Source: CBDUBS01 sp965365445
GTDB lineage: Bacteria; Bacteroidota; Rhodothermia; Rhodothermales; DASSAV01
DNA: 5,610 nucleotides
Reading direction: 5' to 3'
Assembly (NCBI GenBank): GCA_965365445.1
Contig: CBDUBS010000225.1
Coordinates: forward strand, 1 to 5,610
The translations under genes and the position numbers were made by a program. Within the stretch, counting starts at the first letter, position 1; each line of letters begins with the position of its first letter. Below are positions 1-5,610 of this stretch, in pieces. The notes under the pieces are model-generated. The model saw only the letters and a list, made by a program, of their open reading frames with translations, made no database searches and was not told the origin of the DNA.

Positions 1-391
1 GCTCGGCCCGCCGCTGTAGAACCACACCCAGCACGACACCGGCGCGGTCGGCCGCTGCGATCATCCGGTCCGCATCGTCCGTCGTGAGCGCCATGGGCTT
101 TTCGACGAGGATGTGTTTCCCCGCCTCGGCAGCAGCCAGCGCTTCCTCGGCATGTCGCCCGCTCGGCGTGCAGAGGATGACGGCATCGATGTCCGTTCGC
201 TTCCACAGAGCCTCCGGGGTGATGCAAGGCGCGCCGAAGCGCCGGGCGATGGAATCGAAGCGGGCGGGATCGTGGTGAGCCACGGCGGCAAGGCAAGCGC
301 CGTCATCGCCGGCGGCGGCTATGGCGCGCCGGTGAAAATCGGCAACCATTCCGGCGCCGAGAAGGGCAAATCGAAAGGGAGCGTCGGCCAT
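1..391 (-). CDS. Gfo/Idh/MocA-family NAD(P)-dependent oxidoreductase, N-terminal part (runs off left edge)
   Basis: Reading from ATG at 391 down to the window edge gives 130 uninterrupted codons starting MADAPFRFALLGAGMVADFH. The dinucleotide-binding Rossmann motif GAGMVA is at residues 12-17. The family's second landmark, CTPSGRHAEEAL, is at 74-85, and the EKP motif at 97-99 (VEKPMALT) is the hallmark whose lysine is a conserved active-site residue in this superfamily. The visible part is the nucleotide-binding domain. The C-terminal alpha/beta substrate domain, which decides the sugar or inositol specificity, lies outside the window, so the substrate cannot be named. Full-length members are usually 330-400 residues. 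No Shine-Dalgarno sequence precedes the ATG. The start is chosen because the Rossmann strand begins a few residues after it, as is normal. The gene is transcribed divergently from the histidine kinase, and no functional link to it is visible. Family assignment is secure; the exact role is unknown. Confidence 0.93.
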   Translation of the reverse strand, partial: MADAPFRFALLGAGMVADFHRRAIAAAGDDGACLAAVAHHDPARFDSIARRFGAPCITPEALWKRTDIDAVILCTPSGRHAEEALAAAEAGKHILVEKPMALTTDDADRMIAAADRAGVVLGVVLQRRAE

Positions 392-483
392 GGGCGGCGA
401 TGCAACGGTTGAGTGTAGGGAGGGATCCGTTTTACCGAATATACGATGCCTTCCACAGCCCGGGCGAGATAGGCCCGCTCGGA

Positions 484-529
484 GCGTCGGCGCTGTCCGG
501 CGGCGGCTCCGCGCCGTCGCTTTTTCTTT
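484..529 (+). terminator. Rho-independent terminator-like hairpin, plus strand
   Basis: GCGTCGGCGC (484-493) pairs with GCGCCGTCGC (511-520) over ten positions with one T-T mismatch. The 17-nt loop can form a small inner CCG/CGG pairing. TTTTTCTTT (521-529) follows immediately, the arrangement of an intrinsic terminator reading rightwards. No plus-strand gene lies upstream to be terminated, because positions 1-391 hold the minus-strand oxidoreductase. It may end an antisense or short RNA. On the minus strand the same DNA would be a stable hairpin in the oxidoreductase leader, followed there by no T tract. An alternative stem GGAGC (481-485) with GCTCC (506-510) overlaps and would exclude the first. 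Confidence 0.5.
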
Positions 530-556
530 CCTTCGTCCCAAAAAGATGTTGGCACA

Positions 557-585
557 ATTATCCTGCGGTTGTGTACCTTTATCAA
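557..585 (-). promoter_or_regulatory. Sigma70-like promoter for the oxidoreductase
   Basis: Read on the minus strand, TTGATA (585-580) is followed by exactly 17 nt and then GATAAT (562-557). Each hexamer matches the sigma70 consensus at five of six positions with optimal spacing. Transcription would start near 550, giving a leader of about 160 nt before the oxidoreductase ATG at 391, and that leader contains the GC-rich hairpin at 484-520. If the host belongs to Bacteroidota, its main sigma factor prefers a different -7/-33 motif, so the match may be less meaningful there. Not experimentally supported. Confidence 0.5.
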
Positions 586-925
586 CGGGATGGCCTGGTA
601 TGCGGGTGGGGGCCTGAAGATGGGTTCGCGTTGCGATTCATCGAGTCGGTATGTACTTTCAAAAGAATGGGCGGAAGCATTCCGCCAACAATGTATCCGG
701 TATCCTCCCGATCAGGGATGGAGAGGCCAGGGCGTATGCGGTTTAATGTTTCCTGCTAACGGCCGATACCGGGAATGGAAGGTATGCAGAGTAGTATTCG
801 GGGGCAGTGGAACGACAGTCGATCGTTTGGCATGAGCCGGTGGGCGCTTGATTGAATAAGGAAGTTGCGTGGCACGGGCCGCCCGGAAGGGATCGAGGAG
901 TGCTGAGGCTATTTCATAAAAGGTA

Positions 926-3460
926 ATGGCAACGGAAACGCCAACCGGTTTTGAGAAGGCATCGAGTCAAACCTTTCCCGGTGGGGCAGATGCGACGAAT
1001 CCGCCCTTGGGAGGCGCTTCCGAACCCCTGCTTCTGCATCGGCTGCGCATCGAAAAGGCGCTCGTAACGGCCTCTCATATGCTCATTGCATCCGGCGTAG
1101 CGGATCTGGAGCAGGCGCTCGGGCTGATCGGAGAGGCCGTCGGCGCCGAGTGTGTTTACCTCGCCCCTACCCCACCGGACGATCGCCTCATCCAGGCCGG
1201 CGCGGACAGTGCTTCCGGCCCGTCGGATCTGCTCTCCGCATGGACGAGAACGGTGCAGGACACCCGGCAGTTTAACATCCGGGACATCACCGGCGAGGTG
1301 GTCGTGTGGAGGCGTTCCGGGGCGACCGCTACGCCGGATTGGCTTCAGTCGCTCGAAACGCAGGTCGAACGGGCGCTTCTGGCAACCGAATCACAGTCGG
1401 GCGACGGGTCGGGGGCCTGCTCCCATGAGCAGCGCGTATGGGCCGTTCCCGTACTCTCTTCCCATGATCGCCTCTTCGGCTACCTCGGCATCGAATACGC
1501 GGCCGACGGCAGCCGGCTGAGTGAAGATTACCGGATCGTGGGTTTGTTCGGTGACCTGCTGGGAGCGTATCTCGAACGGCGCATAGCAGAGGAAGCACAG
1601 CATGAAAGCGAGGAACGCTGGCGCAAACTGGTGGAAGGCAACCCCGAGCCCATCCTCATCACCGTTGACGGCCGCATCATCTATGTAAATGCCATCGGCG
1701 CCGCCTTGTTGGGCGGCTCGACCGATGAGCACATTCTGGGCCGGTCGCCTTACGATTTCGTATATGCGCAGGATTACGAAAACATCGAGCGCAAAATCGA
1801 AGTCAATCTCGACGGCGGGGTGATCGGACCGGAGGAGCAGACGATCATCCGGCTCGACGGCGAGGAGCGCATCGTAGAATGGTTTTCCGTTCCAATCAAC
1901 CACCGGGGTCGAAAAGCGGCGCAGATCGTCCTTCGGGATATTACCCACCGCAAACAGGCGGAGCGGGCGCTCCAGGAAAGCGAGTTGCGCTTCCGGATTC
2001 TGGCCGATTCGGCTCCCGTACTCATCTGGATGGCGGATTCCGGGGGATCCTGCACCTATTTCAACCAGGGCTGGCTGACCTTCCGGGGCAGGCCCCTTGA
2101 CAAGGAAAAAGGGTTCGGCTGGTTTGAAGGCATCCACCCCGAAGACCGCGAGCAGGCCCTCGCGTCATACTGCGCCAACGTCGAGTCCAGGACGCCTTTT
2201 CGCGCTGAATACCGCTTGCAGAGAGCCGACGGCTCCTACCGCTGGATTCTGGATATCGGCATTCCCCGTACCACGCCCGACGGCCTGTTCGTCGGCTTCA
2301 TCGGGTCGTGCATCGATCTGACCGAACTGAAGCAGGCCATGCAGGCGCTGGAGGCAAGCGAAGAACGGTACCGTACATTCGTCGAAACCATTTCGGAAGG
2401 CATATGGCGCGCCGAGTTCGCCCGGCCCGTCGATACGAAGACGGCGGTAGCCCGCCAGTGCCGCGCGCTGCCGGGCCGCGGTGTGCTGGCCGAGTGTAAC
2501 GACGCCATGCTTGCCCTGCTCGAAGACGCCTCGGCGGGGAAGGGCCATCCGGTCGGCAAGCCGCTGCGGGCGCTCATGCCGTGCCTGGACCCGCTGCTGA
2601 TCCGTGAGTTCATCGAGTCCGGCTACCAGCTGCGCAACCGGGAGTACACCATCAGCCGACCCGATGTACGGGCCCGTCATCTCGTCATGAACGTGGTGGG
2701 TACAGTAGAAAACGACGCTCTGGTGCGTATCTGGGGTAGTTGCATCGACGTGACCGACCGGGTAGAGCTCGAGCAGCAAATGGTCACGGCGCTCGAACGG
2801 CAGCAGCAGCGGTTCGGCCGTGACCTGCATGACGGGGTAGGGCAATTGCTCACGGCGGTTCGGATGCTCAGCAGCAACCTGGCCGACCGGTTCTTTACGG
2901 AGGAGGAGGACGGATACATCCTGGCGAAAAAAGTGGCTCGCTTTGCCGACGATGCATCCCAGCGCGTGCGTGAAATCTACAGCGGCCTGGCTCCTTTTCA
3001 ACTCTACCAGGACGGCCTATCCATCGTCCTTCAGGATTTCGCCCACACGCTGAACGCCCTGCCGGGTGTTTCCTGCACCTACAATCACGACGGAACAACC
3101 GACGTCAGGGGAAACGAGACCATGCTTCACCTGTACCGCATCGTTCAGGAAGCAACCAACAATGCGTTGAAGTACGCTCGTTCGAAGACCATTCGGATAT
3201 CCCTTCACAAAGACAAGGACCTTGCCGTTCTCGAAATACGGGACGACGGGGAAGGGTTCGAGGTGGGTTCGAAGCATAATAGCCGCTCGCTGGGCCTGCG
3301 CAGCATGTATTACCGCGCCCGCGTCATCGGCGGCAACCTTACCATCGAATCGCGTACCGAACGCCCGGAAACAGGCACGATGATCCGATGTACGTTCCCG
3401 CTTTCCGGTCGGGTATCGCACACCCAGAGCCTTGAGCCGGAAGGTTTCATGACCCGCTGA
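926..3460 (+). CDS. Soluble GAF/multi-PAS sensor histidine kinase, NarL-type (HisKA_3 + HATPase_c)
   Basis: An 844-residue cytoplasmic sensor kinase that would autophosphorylate a histidine and pass the phosphate to a NarL-type regulator. Order: a GAF-like region (about 35-217); PAS 1 (about 228-343, ending VLRDITHRKQAE); PAS 2 (about 350-470, PAS_3/PAC type with TYFNQGWLTFRG and WILDIG); a divergent PAS 3 (about 478-614, with SEGIWRAEF and ECNDAM); the dimerisation/phosphoacceptor helix with GRDLHDGVGQLL, His635; and the ATPase domain with N box QEATNNALKYA (Asn746), G1 box DDGEGF (773-778) and G2 box SLGLRSM (788-794). All catalytic motifs are intact. No transmembrane segment or signal peptide is visible. 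Helical linkers rich in Glu/Arg/Ala join the PAS domains. ATG 926 is the first possible start, since TAA lies in frame at 917-919; AAAAGG precedes it but unusually close (2 nt). The regulators downstream are the likely partners. The ligand is unknown; the GAF call is the least certain part. Confidence 0.95.
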   Translation: MATETPTGFEKASSQTFPGGADATNPPLGGASEPLLLHRLRIEKALVTASHMLIASGVADLEQALGLIGEAVGAECVYLAPTPPDDRLIQAGADSASGPSDLLSAWTRTVQDTRQFNIRDITGEVVVWRRSGATATPDWLQSLETQVERALLATESQSGDGSGACSHEQRVWAVPVLSSHDRLFGYLGIEYAADGSRLSEDYRIVGLFGDLLGAYLERRIAEEAQHESEERWRKLVEGNPEPILITVDGRIIYVNAIGAALLGGSTDEHILGRSPYDFVYAQDYENIERKIEVNLDGGVIGPEEQTIIRLDGEERIVEWFSVPINHRGRKAAQIVLRDITHRKQAERALQESELRFRILADSAPVLIWMADSGGSCTYFNQGWLTFRGRPLDKEKGFGWFEGIHPEDREQALASYCANVESRTPFRAEYRLQRADGSYRWILDIGIPRTTPDGLFVGFIGSCIDLTELKQAMQALEASEERYRTFVETISEGIWRAEFARPVDTKTAVARQCRALPGRGVLAECNDAMLALLEDASAGKGHPVGKPLRALMPCLDPLLIREFIESGYQLRNREYTISRPDVRARHLVMNVVGTVENDALVRIWGSCIDVTDRVELEQQMVTALERQQQRFGRDLHDGVGQLLTAVRMLSSNLADRFFTEEEDGYILAKKVARFADDASQRVREIYSGLAPFQLYQDGLSIVLQDFAHTLNALPGVSCTYNHDGTTDVRGNETMLHLYRIVQEATNNALKYARSKTIRISLHKDKDLAVLEIRDDGEGFEVGSKHNSRSLGLRSMYYRARVIGGNLTIESRTERPETGTMIRCTFPLSGRVSHTQSLEPEGFMTR

Positions 3461-3626
3461 GCCGATTGAACGGCCAAATCACTCCTTCCTCGAGCCGATA
3501 TCAGGAACGGGGGCGGCCCCTGCGGGAAGTTTTGTCCTGTGTGTTTATATTCCGCTTAGAAACTGTCTGATACGGACGCTCAACCATACAGAAGGATAAC
3601 CACGACGCCATCCGTTTACCTCATCA

Positions 3627-3782
3627 CGTCATCCCGCACCCCGCATCGAGCCTGTCCTACTTCGCGGGGTCCGGGTCGGGCCCGAGGCGGGATCCGTTCC
3701 GTGTTCGCCATACCTTCCGCGATCCCCGGCTCGGGGACTCGATCCGGGGGCCGGGGTCATGTGCAGGGGTGCGGGAATGACG
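3627..3782. repeat. MITE/REP-like palindromic element (about 156 nt) with terminal inverted repeats
   Basis: The left arm CGTCATCCCGCACCCC (3627-3642) is the inverse complement of the right arm GGGGTGCGGGAATGACG (3766-3782) apart from one extra base. Between the arms lie further self-complementary stretches: the palindrome TCGGGCCCGA (3688-3697 region), CCCCG-gct-CGGGG (about 3724-3736), and GATCCCCGG (3721-3729) pairing with CCGGGGTC (3751-3758) with one bulge. No protein is encoded. Arms of the GTCAT(T)CCCGC type are common on dispersed non-autonomous repeats in many bacteria, so this is probably one copy of a family. No second copy is present in the window and no clear target-site duplication is seen, so mobility is inferred from shape alone. 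Confidence 0.55.
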
Positions 3783-3861
3783 GCGTTGTTATGGAAATAC
3801 AGTCCTGAACCAAACCGTTTCTGACGGACACATACCCAGCGTGCACCCATCCACGGCAGCC

Positions 3862-3865
3862 GAGG
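3862..3865 (+). promoter_or_regulatory. Shine-Dalgarno GAGG deciding the start of regulator 1
   Basis: GAGG lies 8 nt before ATG 3874, an ideal spacing. The alternative in-frame GTG at 3841 has no purine-rich sequence before it. This favours ATG 3874 as the start. Confidence 0.6.
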
Positions 3866-3873
3866 CACATTGC

Positions 3874-4578
3874 ATGAATATCCTGAGTCAACCCGGTCCG
3901 GTACGCAAGCAGGGAGACGAACGCATTCGCGTGCTGATAGTCGACGACCATCCGGCCATACGTGAAGCCCTTCGGGAAACGATCAGCAACAAAATGGGCC
4001 TGGAGCTATGTGCAGAGGCTGCTACGGCGGAGGAAGCGCTGCGCCAGATCGGCAAACACATCCCTGACGTAGCCATCGTGGACATCTCACTAGAAGATGC
4101 CCACGGGCTCGATCTCGTGCAAAACATCCGCGTCCAGTATCCGGACGTCCAGGTCATCGTATTTTCGATGTACGATGAGGACGTTTACGCCGAGCGGGCC
4201 ATACGGGCGGGCGCCTCCGGCTACCTGATGAAAAGCGAGCCGACGCAGAAGGTCATCGAGGCCATCCGCTGGGTCACGCGGGGCGAGGTATTCCTCAGTC
4301 ACCGCATGGCCTCAAAAATCCTCAGTAAAGTCGCTCGCGGACAGTCGGCCAAGCCCAGCTTCGCCGTCGATGAATTCACCGACCGGGAGATGGCGGTATT
4401 CCAGATGCTCGGCGAAGGATATACGGTGGAAGAAATCACCGAGCGCCTCAACCTGAGCCGCAAAACCGTGGAAACCTACCGCCGCCGGGCCAAGGAGAAG
4501 CTCGGCTTCGACACCGTCTCGGAGCTCCTCCAGTTCGCCGTGCAATGGACGCACGGGCAGGGCTCGCGCGGAAAATAA
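3874..4578 (+). CDS. NarL/FixJ-type response regulator (REC + LuxR-type HTH), regulator 1
   Basis: A 234-residue DNA-binding response regulator. The receiver domain spans about residues 18-137: acidic pocket Asp24-Asp25 (IVDDH), phosphoacceptor Asp70 (AIVDISL), switch Ser98 (VFSMY) and conserved Lys120 (YLMKSEP). A linker follows, then a LuxR-type helix-turn-helix at about 167-222 (FTDREMAVFQMLGEGYTVEEITERL, recognition helix LSRKTVETYRRRAKEKLGF). All phosphorylation residues are intact. Phosphorylation by a HisKA_3 kinase would be expected to drive dimerisation and promoter binding; the kinase 413 nt upstream is of the matching class. An in-frame GTG at 3841 would add 11 residues but has no ribosome-binding site, and the related regulator 2 has a different N-terminus, so ATG 3874 is preferred. 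The gene stops at TAA 4576-4578. Targets are unknown. Confidence 0.95.
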   Translation: MNILSQPGPVRKQGDERIRVLIVDDHPAIREALRETISNKMGLELCAEAATAEEALRQIGKHIPDVAIVDISLEDAHGLDLVQNIRVQYPDVQVIVFSMYDEDVYAERAIRAGASGYLMKSEPTQKVIEAIRWVTRGEVFLSHRMASKILSKVARGQSAKPSFAVDEFTDREMAVFQMLGEGYTVEEITERLNLSRKTVETYRRRAKEKLGFDTVSELLQFAVQWTHGQGSRGK

Positions 4579-4967
4579 CGCGGCCGATTGCTCCACATAT
4601 TCCGATTTTTCCGTTTCCGGAGCCGGCGGTTCGGGGCGGCATTTCCGGCGCATACGGCATGGTGCAACGGCGCGTGTCGGGTGCGCTTAAGCTCCCATAA
4701 CACTCAGGCTAAAAACGAGGGCGCTCCGCTTTTTCCGTTCATACATTACCCGGGTCGGCCCTGGAAGGTACCCTCGGGTTCCTTCATCGCTCCCTCGCTA
4801 CAGGTTCGCATCCGGATGAAAGGAAGCGAACCCGTGTGCTTTTTCCGGCCCAGGTGTTTCTTCTGAACCAGTAACGGCACGAAGGATCACGCGCGCTCTG
4901 ATACGACTCTGCCGAAAGGAAATCCATCCGTTCGGGTCATGTGCTCATTCAGCCATTGTAGTAACGT
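4579..4967. other. 389-nt intergenic region between the two regulators
   Basis: No convincing gene is present. A plus-strand frame of 92 codons (4588-4866) would need a TTG start, has no ribosome-binding site and shows no recognisable protein pattern. Its strongest structure is the stem-loop at 4775-4844, listed separately. The last 70 nt carry short blocks also present upstream of regulator 1 (4897-4905, 4924-4932, 4934-4944). No strong sigma70-type promoter was recognised, although the length suggests that regulator 2 has its own control region. Confidence 0.5.
4775..4844 (+). terminator. Bulged stem-loop with T tract, possible terminator or RNA element
   Basis: CGGGTTC (4775-4781) pairs with GAACCCG (4828-4834), and CTTCATC just inside the left arm can pair with GATGAA(A)G at 4815-4822 with bulges. 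A competing stem GGTTCGC (4803-4809) with GCGAACC (4826-4832) is perfect over 7 bp. Five T residues (4840-4844) follow after a 5-nt gap. It could end transcripts from regulator 1, whose stop codon is about 200 nt upstream, or belong to a structured leader. The two mutually exclusive stems are suggestive only; stability was not computed. Confidence 0.35.
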
Positions 4968-5610
4968 ATGCCTGATCCAGCCAGAATCGCCGCACCTGCG
5001 TCTTCAGCCCTTCGCAGGACCGAAGGCGCCGTACAACGCATCCGTGTGATGGTAGTGGACGACCATCCCGCCATCCGTGAGGCCCTGAGCGATACCATAG
5101 GCAGCTACCCCGACCTGCTGATGGTCGGCCAGGCCGCTACTGCCGAGGAAGCGCTTCGGATCATAGAAAAACAACACCCGGCGGTAGCCATCGTGGATAT
5201 ATCCCTCGGCGACGCCCACGGCCTGGACCTGGTCCATCATATCCGCGCGCAGTATACCAACGTTCAGGTCGTGGTTTTCTCCATGTATGGAGAGGACGTA
5301 TATGCCGAACGAGCCATTCGGGCCGGGGCTTCGGCCTACCTGATGAAAAGCGAGCCGACGCATAAGGTCGCAGAGGCCATCCGCACGGTCGTCAAGGGAG
5401 AGGTCTACCTCAGCCATCGCATGGCATCCCGGATAATCAGCAAAGTGGTTCGTAAGGGCGGTCAGCAGCACGGGTTCGCAGTGGATGAATTCACCGACCG
5501 GGAGATGGCGGTATTCCAGATGCTCGGCCAGGGGGATACCGTCGATGATATCGCCGACCGCCTCAACCTGAGCCGCAAAACCGTAGAAACCTACCGCCGC
5601 CGGGCCAAGG
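4968..5610 (+). CDS. NarL/FixJ-type response regulator, regulator 2 (paralogue of regulator 1; runs off right edge)
   Basis: 214 complete codons are visible, ending inside the helix-turn-helix. The receiver has Asp31-Asp32 (VVDDH), phosphoacceptor Asp77 (AIVDISL), Ser105 (VFSMY) and Lys127 (YLMKSEP), all intact. The LuxR-type HTH begins at about residue 175 (FTDREMAVFQMLGQGDTVDDIADRLNLSRKTVETYRRRAK). Residues 25-214 align without gaps to residues 18-207 of regulator 1, with about 50 differences in 190 positions by hand count (about 74% identity). Only the first 24 residues differ clearly. Differences cluster in the first receiver helices and the interdomain linker; the recognition-helix region is identical. 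ATG 4968 is the first possible start because TAA lies in frame at 4962-4964; no Shine-Dalgarno site precedes it. By family length only about 20-30 residues are missing. Probably a second output for the same kinase, though partner choice cannot be read from sequence alone. Confidence 0.94.
   Translation, partial: MPDPARIAAPASSALRRTEGAVQRIRVMVVDDHPAIREALSDTIGSYPDLLMVGQAATAEEALRIIEKQHPAVAIVDISLGDAHGLDLVHHIRAQYTNVQVVVFSMYGEDVYAERAIRAGASAYLMKSEPTHKVAEAIRTVVKGEVYLSHRMASRIISKVVRKGGQQHGFAVDEFTDREMAVFQMLGQGDTVDDIADRLNLSRKTVETYRRRAK

Larger units (their letters stand above)
392..925. other. 534-nt divergent intergenic region without a supported gene
   Basis: This gap separates the minus-strand oxidoreductase from the plus-strand kinase. 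Besides the promoter (557-585) and terminator-like hairpin (484-529) listed separately, it holds a perfect 7-bp hairpin GGCGGAA / TTCCGCC with a GCA loop (670-686) and a short palindrome CGGGC-C-GCCCG (875-885) about 40 nt before the kinase start. Both could be protein-binding dyads or RNA stems; neither has a T tract. Short reading frames exist on both strands (for example 569-835 plus, 319-585 minus), but their translations show no domain, low-complexity or family signal and they lack ribosome-binding sites. I found no convincing promoter for the kinase: TTGGCA (827-832) has only a poor -10 partner at a 19-nt spacing. Confidence 0.6.
3461..3873. other. 413-nt intergenic region between kinase and regulator 1
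   Basis: No protein-coding gene is supported here; antisense reading frames at 3629-3868 and 3757-3951 overlap the palindromic element and look like GC-driven noise. A small hairpin GCCG-attgaa-CGGC (3461-3474) directly follows the kinase stop, and GGGG-cgg-CCCC near 3510-3520 is followed after about 9 nt by TTTT. Both are weak terminator candidates. The dominant feature is the MITE/REP-like element at 3627-3782. The short motifs TCTGATACG (3566-3574), CCATCCGTT (3608-3616) and GGGTCATGTGC (3754-3764) recur in the same order upstream of regulator 2. The gap is long enough for regulator 1 to have its own promoter, but I could not identify one confidently. Confidence 0.5.

Noticed and set aside
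551..566. Sigma54-like GGCAC...TGC pattern on the plus strand
   Set aside because: The GG and GC elements are 14 nt apart rather than the required 12, so this is not a valid -24/-12 promoter.
569..835. 88-codon plus-strand frame in the divergent intergenic region
   Set aside because: No ribosome-binding site, no recognisable protein pattern, and the composition looks like translated non-coding DNA.
1391..2137. 248-codon minus-strand frame inside the kinase gene
   Set aside because: Antisense shadow of GC-rich coding DNA; the plus-strand frame here encodes recognisable PAS domains, and the antisense protein shows no family pattern.
2165..3001. 278-codon minus-strand frame inside the kinase gene
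   Set aside because: Lies wholly opposite PAS 2 to the phosphoacceptor helix of the kinase; no domain signal or ribosome-binding site supports it.
3531..3551. TTTGTC and TATATT as a promoter for regulator 1
   Set aside because: The spacing is only about 9 nt, far from the 16-18 nt needed.
3841..3873. GTG start adding 11 residues to regulator 1
   Set aside because: No ribosome-binding site before GTG 3841, whereas ATG 3874 has GAGG at ideal spacing and the extension is not shared with the paralogue.
4588..4866. 92-codon plus-strand frame between the regulators
   Set aside because: Needs a TTG start without a ribosome-binding site, and the product is an unstructured Arg/Phe-rich sequence with no family features.
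5004..5471. 155-codon minus-strand frame opposite regulator 2
   Set aside because: A similar antisense frame occurs opposite the paralogue, as expected from shared sequence and codon bias; the plus strand has the intact receiver domain.

Overview
The window holds part of one metabolic gene and a two-component signalling locus. On the minus strand at the left edge is the N-terminal part of a Gfo/Idh/MocA-type NAD(P)-dependent oxidoreductase (1-391). On the plus strand follow an 844-residue soluble multi-PAS histidine kinase of the NarL/HisKA_3 class (926-3460), a complete NarL/FixJ-type response regulator (3874-4578), and a second, closely related response regulator cut by the right edge (4968-5610). 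The kinase has every conserved motif needed for activity. Both regulators have an intact phosphoacceptor pocket and, as far as visible, a LuxR-type helix-turn-helix.

Organism: the DNA is GC-rich (about 60% by eye). Shine-Dalgarno sites are weak or absent at three of the four starts, and gaps between genes are long. This would fit a high-GC relative of Bacteroidota/Rhodothermota, but no taxonomic marker gene is present and I would not press the assignment.

Layout: 1-391 oxidoreductase (minus). 392-925 is a 534-nt divergent intergenic region with a good sigma70-like promoter for the oxidoreductase (557-585) and a strong GC-rich hairpin followed by a T tract on the plus strand (484-529). 926-3460 is the kinase. 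3461-3873 is a 413-nt gap carrying a MITE/REP-like palindromic element (3627-3782). 3874-4578 is regulator 1. 4579-4967 is a 389-nt gap with a bulged stem-loop and T tract (4775-4844). 4968-5610 is regulator 2, partial. Non-coding DNA makes up about a quarter of the window.

How it may work (inference): the kinase has no membrane segment and senses a cytoplasmic cue through a GAF-like and three PAS domains. It autophosphorylates at His635 and passes the phosphate to one or both neighbouring regulators. The regulators align without gaps over 190 residues, with about 74% identity by hand count, and share an identical recognition-helix region, so they probably bind the same or overlapping DNA sites. 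Sequence between the paralogues is patchy: long stretches identical even at silent sites sit beside diverged ones, which suggests gene conversion or a recent partial exchange. I see no CRISPR array, RNA gene, transposase or defence system. The most interesting signals are the tandem regulator duplication and the structured intergenic regions.
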